DNA from: an uncultured Selenomonas sp. | Lineage (GTDB): Bacteria; Bacillota; Negativicutes; Selenomonadales; Selenomonadaceae | DNA: 32,459 bases | Assembly: GCA_905372355.1 (NCBI GenBank) | Contig: CAJPOT010000018.1 | Span: 1-32,459, forward strand | Direction: 5' to 3' | The notes under the pieces: model-generated | What the model saw: the letters and a program-made list of their open reading frames with translations, nothing else | Database searches by the model: none | What the model was told of the DNA's origin: nothing | Shown here: piece after piece, positions 15,912-22,647 of the stretch | Layout of the letters: every line of letters begins with the position of its first letter | Numbering within the stretch: position 1 is the first letter of the stretch | Made by a program: the position numbers and the translations under genes

Positions 15912-15970
15912 GGGAAGGAATCATGAATAAGACGAAAAAGCGTTGATAAATGAGGTATGCACCTCGCAAG

Positions 15971-16009
15971 GCCTTCGATTGCCGCTGCGGCGTCGAAGGC
16001 TTTTTCTTT
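15971..16009 (+). terminator. Rho-independent terminator of the TAXI-TRAP operon
   Basis: GCCTTCGA (15971-15978) pairs with TCGAAGGC (15993-16000), with an inner GCCG/CGGC pairing, followed by TTTTTCTTT (16001-16009). Confidence 0.85.
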
Positions 16010-16064
16010 GGTCGGAAGAGGAATTTCTTCCATAAAATTTTATAGAGGAAATCTTTGTCAAGTC

Positions 16065-16093
16065 TTGCATTTAGGAAATTTGTCGGCTATTAT
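16065..16093 (+). promoter_or_regulatory. Candidate promoter of the GGDEF-EAL gene
   Basis: TTGCAT (16065-16070) and TATTAT (16088-16093) are 17 bases apart, about 45 bases before the ATG. A 5-bp hairpin (TCGGG-TACG-CCCGA, 16109-16122) sits in the leader just before the ribosome site. Confidence 0.45.
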
Positions 16094-16137
16094 ATATTCA
16101 TAAGATCATCGGGTACGCCCGACAACAGGAGGTCGCC

Positions 16138-17880
16138 ATGCGCCGAATCCCACGAACTGCTTTGAGTCCCTTGCTGAAGCGTCTGAAGATTTATTTTGAT
16201 GTGCTGAAGAGGACGACGTCCGGCTATCTTTATGTGGTGGATCTGCAAAACAAAGTGGCGATGACGTCGCCGAACATCGTGCGGGATTTTGGCATACCTG
16301 CGGAAACGATGGGATTTTCTGCTTTTCGCCAGGCGTGGCAGGAGATCATGCATCCGACGGAGCGCGAAAACGTCACGAAGGTCTTTGACGATGTGCTGCA
16401 GGGGCACACGAGAGAGGGCTGTGTTGAGTTTCGCGCGAAGACGCGTAAAGGTGACTACGAGTGGATCGAGTGCCGCTGCGCCGCTGCGCTCGACCATGAA
16501 GGAAAGAGGACGCTCTATGCGGGAATCTTCCGGTTCATGGGACAGCGCATCCGTGCGGACGCCGTCACGGGACTTTTGAACAAGTACCAGCTGGAGCAGC
16601 GCATGAAGGCGGCGCTTGACGAGGCGCGCGAGACGGGCAGGGGCGGCGCGTTGATGATTCTTGGCATCGACAATTTTAAGATCGTCAACGAAGCTTACAA
16701 CCGTGCCTTTGGCGATCAGGTTCTACGCGAGGTTGCAAAGCGCATCAAGAAGATCCTCTCGACGGATTTCCGGCTCTATAAGCTCGACGGTGACGAGTTC
16801 GGCATCGTTTATCCGGGGGCGGATGAGGCGGATGTTGAAACTCTCTACCGGAGTATACAGACGGCTCTCTTGAAGCCGCAGCAGATCAATGAGCACAAGT
16901 ATTTCTGCACGGTGTCGGGCGGCACGGTGTTCTTTCCGCAGTTCGGCAAGGATTATCTCGTGCTGCACAAGTATGCGGAAGCGGCGCTGAGCTTGGCGAA
17001 GCAGGGGGGCAAGAACAAGAACTGCATCTTCTCGAAGGAGCTTTACAACCGCTGGCTGCGCTCTTTGACGGCGCGCGAGGACATACGCCGCTCGGTGGAG
17101 GACGGCTGCCGCGGCTTCAGCCTGTGCTTTCAGCCGCAGGTGGGAGCGGACAGCCGGCGCATCATCGGTGCGGAAGCCCTGCTGCGCTGGCAGAATTCCA
17201 AGGGGCGCATGGTCGCGCCGATGGAGTTCATCCCTCTGCTGGAAGAGTCGCAGCTGATGATTCCCGTCGGCAAGTGGATCGCCGATACGGCGGTGCGCAT
17301 CTGTCGTGAGTGGCAGAAGATTGTTCCCGATTTCTGCATGAGCATCAACCTTTCCTATGTGCAGTTGCGCGACCCGTCCTTCAAGGAGGCTGTCAGGGAA
17401 TGTATTGAGCGCTATGGCGTAGATCCGGCGAGCATCGTTTTGGAGCTTACGGAGCACACGGTCATCTCGGACTGGGATTTCATCAATCGTCAGTTTGCCT
17501 CTCTGCGCGAGTATGGTCTGAAGATTGCCATGGACGATTTCGGCACGGGCTGCTCTTCCTTGGCGATGTTCAAGAACCTCTCGTGTGACATCGTGAAGAT
17601 CGACAGGGCCTTCGTCAAGCAGATCTTGTGGTCGGACTTCGATCGCCGCATCGTGGACTACACGGTGGAGCTTTGCCACAGCATGGGCATGAAGGTCTGT
17701 ATCGAGGGTGTGGAAACGCAGGAGGAGTATGATCTTCTGGCGAAGACGTGCAAGGTCGATTCCATTCAGGGATATCTCTTCGGACGGCCGGAAACAAAGG
17801 AAGGATTCGAGGAAAAGTTTTTGATGCGCCAAGAAGCGCACGGAGAGGAGCAGCCATGTCACGCACGAGCGATGAGATGA
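16138..17880 (+). CDS. PAS-GGDEF-EAL protein, probable c-di-GMP phosphodiesterase
   Basis: The product is a 580-residue cytoplasmic signalling protein with a PAS domain (about 20-135), a GGDEF domain (about 140-300) and an EAL domain (about 315-565). The EAL domain keeps its catalytic set: EALLRW (E346), N404 in SINLS, E436 in LELTE, D466-D467 in DDFGTG, K487, E523 and Q544 in QGYLFGRP. It should therefore cleave c-di-GMP. The GGDEF domain looks inactive: the motif reads DGDEF (217-221) and the metal-binding first Asp of the usual DID-x-FK is Gly (G176 in LGIDNFK). It probably serves as a GTP sensor or dimer module. ATG at 16138 follows AGGAGGT. Its 3' end overlaps queF by 25 bases in another frame. 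Confidence 0.93.
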   Translation: MRRIPRTALSPLLKRLKIYFDVLKRTTSGYLYVVDLQNKVAMTSPNIVRDFGIPAETMGFSAFRQAWQEIMHPTERENVTKVFDDVLQGHTREGCVEFRAKTRKGDYEWIECRCAAALDHEGKRTLYAGIFRFMGQRIRADAVTGLLNKYQLEQRMKAALDEARETGRGGALMILGIDNFKIVNEAYNRAFGDQVLREVAKRIKKILSTDFRLYKLDGDEFGIVYPGADEADVETLYRSIQTALLKPQQINEHKYFCTVSGGTVFFPQFGKDYLVLHKYAEAALSLAKQGGKNKNCIFSKELYNRWLRSLTAREDIRRSVEDGCRGFSLCFQPQVGADSRRIIGAEALLRWQNSKGRMVAPMEFIPLLEESQLMIPVGKWIADTAVRICREWQKIVPDFCMSINLSYVQLRDPSFKEAVRECIERYGVDPASIVLELTEHTVISDWDFINRQFASLREYGLKIAMDDFGTGCSSLAMFKNLSCDIVKIDRAFVKQILWSDFDRRIVDYTVELCHSMGMKVCIEGVETQEEYDLLAKTCKVDSIQGYLFGRPETKEGFEEKFLMRQEAHGEEQPCHARAMR

Positions 17881-18353
17881 AGGGCGTCACGCATCTCGGC
17901 GAAAAGAACACGCAGTATGCGGCGGACTATGCGCCTGAGCTTTTGGAAACCTTTGAGAACAAGCATCCCGACAAGGATTATTGGGTCAAGTTCAACTGCC
18001 CCGAGTTCACGAGCCTCTGTCCGATTACGGGGCAGCCGGATTTCGCGACGATCACGATCTCCTACGTGCCCGAGCGGCGCATGGTCGAGAGCAAATCGCT
18101 GAAGCTCTATCTCTTCAGCTTCCGCAATCACGGCGACTTCCACGAGGATGTCGTGAACATCATCCTCAAGGATCTCGTGCGCCTCATGGAGCCGCGCTAC
18201 ATCGAGGTCTGGGGCAAATTTCTGCCGCGCGGCGGCATCTCCATCGATCCGTACACGAATTACGGCAAGCCGGGTACGAAGTATGAAGCGCTTGCCGAAA
18301 AACGCTTCGCCGAGCACGACCTCTACGCGATGGACAAGGTGGACAACCGATGA
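17856..18353 (+). CDS. queF: NADPH-dependent 7-cyano-7-deazaguanine reductase, type I
   Basis: QueF reduces preQ0 to preQ1 in queuosine biosynthesis using two NADPH. At 165 residues this is the short, unimodular type I form. Catalytic residues fall at the positions known from Bacillus QueF: C55 in [15 protein letters not shown]62, and E97 in [11 protein letters not shown]. The QueF signature [15 protein letters not shown] (78-92) is intact. ATG at 17856 follows GGAGAGGAG, inside the last codons of the EAL gene. The stop overlaps the next start by 4 bases (ATGA). Confidence 0.96.
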   Translation: MSRTSDEMKGVTHLGEKNTQYAADYAPELLETFENKHPDKDYWVKFNCPEFTSLCPITGQPDFATITISYVPERRMVESKSLKLYLFSFRNHGDFHEDVVNIILKDLVRLMEPRYIEVWGKFLPRGGISIDPYTNYGKPGTKYEALAEKRFAEHDLYAMDKVDNR

Positions 18354-18922
18354 TCGAGGTCTATACGGGTGCAGGCAAGGGCAAGACGACGGCGGCGATC
18401 GGTCTCGCCGTGCGCGCTTTGGGTGCAGGGCTTTGCGTCTACATCATGCAGTTCATGAAGAGCCTCGCCTACAGCGAGCAGAAAGTTCTGCAGGGATTCG
18501 CACCGCAGCTTGCGCTCTATACGACGGGCAAACCGTTCTTTATCGCGAAGGAAGGCATGCTGACAGAAGAGGAGCGTGCGGCATGGGGAGAAGATGTCGT
18601 CGTATTCCCTGAGGGTGAGCCGCCCGCCGACTACCTGCAGCTGATGCAGGACGGCTTCGCCAAGGCTGCCGCAGCCGCACGCTCGGGCGCTTGGGACGTC
18701 GTCATCCTCGACGAGCTGAACGTGGCTCTCTTCTTCGAACTCATCTCGCGTGAGGCAGTCGAGTCCCTGCTCAATGATCTGCCGCCCGAGCGAGAGGTCG
18801 TCCTGACGGGCAGGAATGCGCCCGATTGGCTGATCGCGCGAGCCGACCTCGTCACGGAGATGCGGGAAGTGCGCCACTATTATGCGAAGGGCGTGGCGGC
18901 GCGCAAGGGTATAGAGAATTGA
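18350..18922 (+). CDS. cobO: Cob(I)yrinic acid a,c-diamide adenosyltransferase, CobO/BtuR type
   Basis: The product is a 190-residue corrinoid adenosyltransferase that transfers the adenosyl group of ATP to reduced corrinoid, giving the coenzyme form of B12. The P-loop [12 protein letters not shown] (7-18) and the ILDELNVAL acidic block (about 120-128) are those of the CobA/CobO/BtuR family. [22 protein letters not shown] near the C-terminus is also family-typical. It is translationally coupled to queF by an ATGA overlap and closes the operon. No other cobalamin gene is nearby. Confidence 0.94.
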   Translation: MIEVYTGAGKGKTTAAIGLAVRALGAGLCVYIMQFMKSLAYSEQKVLQGFAPQLALYTTGKPFFIAKEGMLTEEERAAWGEDVVVFPEGEPPADYLQLMQDGFAKAAAAARSGAWDVVILDELNVALFFELISREAVESLLNDLPPEREVVLTGRNAPDWLIARADLVTEMREVRHYYAKGVAARKGIEN

Positions 18923-18948
18923 ATTGGCAGGGAGATATGGTGGGAGTT

Positions 18949-18980
18949 GTCGCACATATACTTGTGCGGCATCTTTTTTT
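18949..18980 (+). terminator. Rho-independent terminator after cobO
   Basis: GTCGCACA (18949-18956) pairs with TGTGCGGC (18963-18970) with one G-T wobble and a 6-base loop, followed by ATCTTTTTTT. Confidence 0.85.
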
Positions 18981-19067
18981 CGCGTGGTTTTCCTTATGGT
19001 GAGAAAGTGGAATAGGGAACTTTTCGCATGCTTGGAATGCGGTATGCTGTCTGACTGTACGGATTTA

Positions 19068-19076
19068 TGCTATAAT
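19068..19076 (+). promoter_or_regulatory. Extended -10 promoter of the Rpn-family gene
   Basis: TGCTATAAT (19068-19076) is a perfect extended -10 about 40 bases before the ATG at 19117. No good -35 is present, which fits extended -10 use. Confidence 0.5.
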
Positions 19077-19116
19077 AAAAGAAAGTGAACAAGTTGACAA
19101 GAGTGGAGCATCGGTT

Positions 19117-19968
19117 ATGGAAAAAGAGAAGAAAGGCAGGCAGTACCAAGATACCGTCTTTCGCATGTACTTCAATGATGTAGCACGTCTCAAAGAAGTC
19201 GCGGGAGTCTTGCGTGAAGAAATCTACGCGGCGGAGGAATCTGTGCAGATTGTGACTTTGGAAGGGACATTTCTTTCACAGTTGAAGAACGATATTTCTT
19301 TTCTGATAGCAGGGCGTCATTTGTTTTTCGTGGAACATCAAAGCACAGCGAATCGAAATATGCCGCTGCGTTGTTTGTATTACGTTTGTGAACAATTACG
19401 GCAATATGTTCCGACAAAGAATCTGTACCAAAATAAGCCGATTCGACTTCCTGCACCGGAATTTCATGTTTTTTATACAGGGAGTCGGGACATGCCTGAA
19501 ACGCATTCGATGAAGCTGTCAGATGCGTTTCTGAAAACGGACGAAGATATTCATTTAGAACTAAAAGTAAATTTTCATAACATTGCTTACGATAAAACGA
19601 AACCGCTTTTGAAAAAGAGTCGTTCGCTTCATGACTACAGTTTCTTTATGGATCGCATCAAGAGGAACATGGCAAACGGCATGGAAAGAGCAACGGCCAT
19701 TCGCGAAGCCATGCGGTATTGTGAAGAACATGACATCATGAAGGAGTTCTTGCAGCGACATGAAGGGGAGGTCGTCGATATGGTGAACTTTGAATGGAAT
19801 CAAAAGGACTTCGAGGAAGCTGTTTTGGAAGAGGGCATGGAGGCGGGAAAGGTGGCTGTCGTTTTGGAAATGCTGCGTGACAGGCTGCCGCTTGAAACGA
19901 TTGCGCGATTGTCGAAGTTTTCGCTGGATCGAGTGAAAGAAATCGGCAAGACACACAGCTTGCTTTAA
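19117..19968 (+). CDS. Rpn-family PD-(D/E)XK nuclease / putative transposase
   Basis: The product is a 283-residue protein of the recombination-promoting nuclease (Rpn, formerly YhgA/transposase_31-like) group. The N-terminal nuclease core shows the spaced acidic residues D59 in KNDISFLI and E73-x-Q75 in FFVEHQST, then the LYYVCEQLRQYV helix. The C-terminal part has the usual charged helix region (EEAVLEEGMEAGKVAVVLEML) and an ARLSKFSLDRVKEI helix-turn-helix-like end. Known Rpn proteins nick or cut DNA and raise RecA-independent recombination; some act in phage defence. Base composition is clearly more AT-rich than its neighbours and codon use differs, suggesting transfer. The stop codon lies inside the left arm of a palindromic repeat (19965-20030). 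Confidence 0.85.
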   Translation: MEKEKKGRQYQDTVFRMYFNDVARLKEVAGVLREEIYAAEESVQIVTLEGTFLSQLKNDISFLIAGRHLFFVEHQSTANRNMPLRCLYYVCEQLRQYVPTKNLYQNKPIRLPAPEFHVFYTGSRDMPETHSMKLSDAFLKTDEDIHLELKVNFHNIAYDKTKPLLKKSRSLHDYSFFMDRIKRNMANGMERATAIREAMRYCEEHDIMKEFLQRHEGEVVDMVNFEWNQKDFEEAVLEEGMEAGKVAVVLEMLRDRLPLETIARLSKFSLDRVKEIGKTHSLL

Positions 19969-20030
19969 GGAAGCGCAGATAAATAAAGTCCCCCGGATTC
20001 TCACAGATGCACGTATCCGTGTTTCCTTAA
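19965..20030. repeat. Palindromic intergenic repeat, copy 1
   Basis: TTAAGGAA (19965-19972) and TTCCTTAA (20023-20030) are exact reverse complements. The match continues inward imperfectly through about 18 bases per arm, with a GATA core on the left and its complement on the right. The left 24 bases match the start of the element at 32401 at 17 positions. No T run follows, so it is not an ordinary terminator. Confidence 0.5.
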
Positions 20031-20041
20031 CGAGGTGAATC

Positions 20042-20071
20042 TTGGACTTTCCTTGGAAAAACTGGTATACT
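20042..20071 (+). promoter_or_regulatory. Promoter of the AlbA-like gene
   Basis: TTGGAC (20042-20047) and TATACT (20066-20071) are 18 bases apart. TG one base before the -10 (TGGTATACT) makes it an extended -10 promoter. It lies just after the palindromic repeat and about 35 bases before the start codon. Confidence 0.55.
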
Positions 20072-20107
20072 ATAGCGTAGAAAACGGATGGCAGAGAGGT
20101 GCTGAAT

Positions 20108-22063
20108 GTGCAGGAAGAAATGACGGGGGTTCGCGGCGATTTTGTGGAGCAGATCGTGGCGGAGAGCGGATCTTTTTTGAATACGGCCGTGGCTTTTGCG
20201 AACGGACGAGGCGGACGCATCATTTTCTACGGTGAAAGCGGCAGGGGATTTTCAGCAGAAGCGGAGCTCATTCCGTGCATAGATGAGATTACGCAGAAGA
20301 TTTTCGACAGCTGCGAGCCGCGCATTTTTCCGCGTGCCGGTGTGGAACTGCAAGATGGGCGTCAGGTCGTCGTCGTGGAGATTTTCCCCGGTATGGAAAA
20401 GCCGTATTTCGTCAAGGAATTGGGCATGATGGACGGTACCTATGTGCGCGTCGGCGGCGCGACGCGCCTCGCTGAGCCGTACCAGGTGCAGGAGCTTCTT
20501 CTTTCGGGCACGAACAGCAGCGCCGATCAACTCGCGGCCGAGAGCACGGTCAGTGATGTGGAAATCGAGGAATTCTGCCGCATGATGTACGGCGAGGCGG
20601 AGAAACGCCGCGCTGATGATGATGTCGTGCGCCTGCAGAAGGAGGATCTCCTGGCATGGAAGCTTCTTCGTGAGGAGGAGGGCGAGTGCCGCGCGACGGG
20701 CGGCTGGCATCTGCTCGCAGGAACGGCGGAGGAACTTTTTCCCGAGGGCTTCATCCAGTGCGCCGAGTATCTTGGTGCGACGCGCCTTGATTTCGTCGGC
20801 GGCGAAGAGTTTGCCGGTTCTCTGACGGAGCAGGTGGACGGTGCGGCGGACTATGTGCAGGAGCGTCTTTTGGCGCGGGGTGTCAAGGCGCGCGGCTTGG
20901 AGGAGCTTCCGGAAGATCTCATGCGCCGTCTGCTTGCTCGCGCTGTCTGCCAGAGGAACTATGCGGCGCCGGGACGCATCGCCCTCGTGCTTTACGAGGA
21001 TCGCTTGGAAATCACCGTGCCGGGATTGCTGGAAGAGGACATGACGATCTGGAAGCTCAAGACGGGCTTCTCCAAGATACGCAACCGCGCGATTGCGGCG
21101 GCGTTCCTCTACATGGGCATGATGACGGGATTCCAGAGCATCCTGCCCGAGCTTTATCGTGCGGCGAAGCGGGCGCGCTTGCCCGAGCCCGCCGTCATCA
21201 CGCTCGGCGATTCCGTGCGCATCAATCTCTATTGCCGTGCCGAGGAAGAAGCACAGCAGCACGAAGGTGTTGTTGAGGAAGCCGAACCTGTGCAGACTGC
21301 TGAGGCCGTTGAGGAAGTGGAGCCTGTCCAAAATCAGGAGCTTGTCGGGGAAGCTGAACTCGTGCAGGATGTTGAACCTGTTGAGATCGTGGAGCCTGTT
21401 CAAGAGCAGGAGCCTGTCGAGGAAACGGAGCTTGCAGAGGAAGCTGAATCTGTGCAGGAAGTTGAGCATATAGAAGAAGCTGAATCTATCCGGGAAGAAG
21501 AGCCTTTACCGGAGGAAATAGAGGAAGAGCAGGCGCCGTTGCAGGAAGAAAGCGGCGCAGGCGATGTTTTGGCATCCGGGACTTCGCTGGAAGATGGACA
21601 AGATGCGAGCCTTGTTCAAGAAGTGGAAGCCGATCATGAGCCGGATTTTGAGCCTGCGCCCGAGCTGAAGCTTGAACTTGAATCCCTTGCGGATCTCAAG
21701 GCGGATGCCGTCGCCCTTGAGGAAGAGCCGGCAGAGCCGCGGGAAGAAAAGGTGAGCGCGGGGCAGCAGGAGCTTTCTTTCGATGTGGAAGAGTCTGCAG
21801 AAGCGATGGCGGAGGAATCTGCCAAAGAAATCGTGAAAGAAGTTTTGGAAAAGCCTGTGGAGGTTTCTTCAGAAGAATCTATGGAGGAAAGGCTTCTCCA
21901 TGTGATTCGTGAGAATCCCAAGGTCACCCAGAAGGCCTTGAAGGAAGCGCTCGGCGTATCGATCGCCACGGTCAAGCGCATGACGACGGCACTGCACAAG
22001 GCGGGCGTCATCGAGCGCACGGGAACGAATCGTAGTGGCGAGTGGCATATCCTCAAGGATTGA
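20108..22063 (+). CDS. Schlafen/AlbA_2-like protein with Glu-rich repeat linker and winged helix
   Basis: The product has 651 residues. The N-terminal part resembles the AlbA_2 (Schlafen-like) DNA-binding domain, with FLNTAVAFANGRGGRIIFYGES (about 22-43) and later GTYVRVGGATRLAE. The usual acidic E-x-K nuclease/DNA motif near the start is not visible. A middle region (about 260-370) with APGRIALVLYEDRLEITVPG and RNRAIAAAFLYMGMM matches the C-terminal ATPase-like half of these regulators. Residues 393-464 are six 12-residue Glu/Val/Pro repeats, followed by a longer acidic stretch to about 595. The end (about 595-651) is a winged helix: ENPKVTQKALKEALGVSIATVKRM. The GTG at 20108 has GAGAGG 8 bases upstream; a GTG at 20099 overlaps that site. 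It is probably a transcription regulator or stress factor, target unknown. Confidence 0.7.
   Translation: MQEEMTGVRGDFVEQIVAESGSFLNTAVAFANGRGGRIIFYGESGRGFSAEAELIPCIDEITQKIFDSCEPRIFPRAGVELQDGRQVVVVEIFPGMEKPYFVKELGMMDGTYVRVGGATRLAEPYQVQELLLSGTNSSADQLAAESTVSDVEIEEFCRMMYGEAEKRRADDDVVRLQKEDLLAWKLLREEEGECRATGGWHLLAGTAEELFPEGFIQCAEYLGATRLDFVGGEEFAGSLTEQVDGAADYVQERLLARGVKARGLEELPEDLMRRLLARAVCQRNYAAPGRIALVLYEDRLEITVPGLLEEDMTIWKLKTGFSKIRNRAIAAAFLYMGMMTGFQSILPELYRAAKRARLPEPAVITLGDSVRINLYCRAEEEAQQHEGVVEEAEPVQTAEAVEEVEPVQNQELVGEAELVQDVEPVEIVEPVQEQEPVEETELAEEAESVQEVEHIEEAESIREEEPLPEEIEEEQAPLQEESGAGDVLASGTSLEDGQDASLVQEVEADHEPDFEPAPELKLELESLADLKADAVALEEEPAEPREEKVSAGQQELSFDVEESAEAMAEESAKEIVKEVLEKPVEVSSEESMEERLLHVIRENPKVTQKALKEALGVSIATVKRMTTALHKAGVIERTGTNRSGEWHILKD
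21284..21499 (+). repeat. Six diverged 36-base coding repeats (12-residue Glu-rich units)
   Basis: The in-frame units read EPVQTAEAVEEV, EPVQNQELVGEA, ELVQDVEPVEIV, EPVQEQEPVEET, ELAEEAESVQEV and EHIEEAESIREE, with a partial seventh (EPLPEE). Spacing is exactly 36 bases throughout, while the DNA has diverged. This points to old duplications kept by selection on acidity and spacing. Confidence 0.75.
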
Positions 22064-22090
22064 GAAAGCAGAAAGCAAAGAGAAGCAAAG

Positions 22091-22124
22091 AACCCACCAC
22101 GCCGAGCGGGCATGGTGGGTTTCT
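22091..22124. terminator. Bidirectional terminator between convergent genes
   Basis: AACCCACCA (22091-22099) pairs with TGGTGGGTT (22113-22121). TTTCT follows on plus and CTTTGCTTCT on minus. It lies 27 bases after the AlbA-like gene and just past the minus-strand membrane protein gene. Confidence 0.75.
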
Positions 22125-22127
22125 GTA

Positions 22128-22463
22128 TCAGGCAAAGTATTGGAAGTAGCAGATGGCCGCGAAGAGGGCGAAGGAGAGGGCGATGAAGAACATACTGGCG
22201 CGCGTCATCCAGAGTTTTTCCTTCTCGCCGAAATTTCCCTGCTTGTAGCCGTAAATGAGGAGGAGGGAGGCGGCGAGGGAGCCGTACATCGAGCGGTTCA
22301 GCCACGTCATTTCCGACCAGCCGATGAACGCGATGAAGAACGTGAGCGCGATCATGATCAGGAGGAAGGTGTCCTTACCCTTTTTTTCAGGGCGCTTCTC
22401 CGTGTTCGTGCCGCCCGCCTGCGGCTTCAGATTCCGGCGGATCTTCTTCAGTTGTTTCGCCAT
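22128..22463 (-). CDS. Small three-helix membrane protein, hypothetical
   Basis: I do not recognise a family. The 111-residue product has a basic N-terminal tail (MAKQLKKIRRNLKPQAGG, then more Lys/Glu). Three hydrophobic segments follow at about residues 34-51, 58-72 and 88-107, with a short charged loop GKEKLW-like region (NFGEKEKLW) between the last two. The positive tail should face the cytoplasm. The ATG at 22463 has CAGGGA 7 bases upstream. It has a strong promoter of its own and a terminator, so it is expressed alone, divergent from the AAA+ activator gene. Confidence 0.7.
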   Translation of the reverse strand: MAKQLKKIRRNLKPQAGGTNTEKRPEKKGKDTFLLIMIALTFFIAFIGWSEMTWLNRSMYGSLAASLLLIYGYKQGNFGEKEKLWMTRASMFFIALSFALFAAICYFQYFA

Positions 22464-22512
22464 ATCGAATCCCTGCTTTCTATGCAATAATTTCTTTTTT
22501 CATATCTTTTCT

Positions 22513-22541
22513 ATTATACATGGGATATGAGAACTTGGCAA
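22513..22541 (-). promoter_or_regulatory. Strong promoter of the small membrane protein gene
   Basis: On the minus strand TTGCCA (22541-22536) and a perfect TATAAT (22518-22513) are exactly 17 bases apart, about 50 bases before the ATG at 22463. Confidence 0.65.
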
Positions 22542-22647
22542 TGTGCTTGTCGCTCTTAACATTTCGTAGTAGAATGAGATAGTATGATACGGAGGGAAAC
22601 GAGATTGTTCATTCATAGAATACATTTGTCTGGGACGGGGGAGAGAT

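Noticed and set aside
15938..15965. Short GATAAAT followed by a GAGGT-ATGC-ACCTC hairpin, as a third copy of the palindromic repeat
   Set aside because: Only the GATAAAT core is shared with the copies at 19965 and 32401; the flanks do not align.
21284..21499. Regular 36-base repeats that might suggest a CRISPR array
   Set aside because: There are no spacers; the units are contiguous, diverged in DNA and in frame with a protein.
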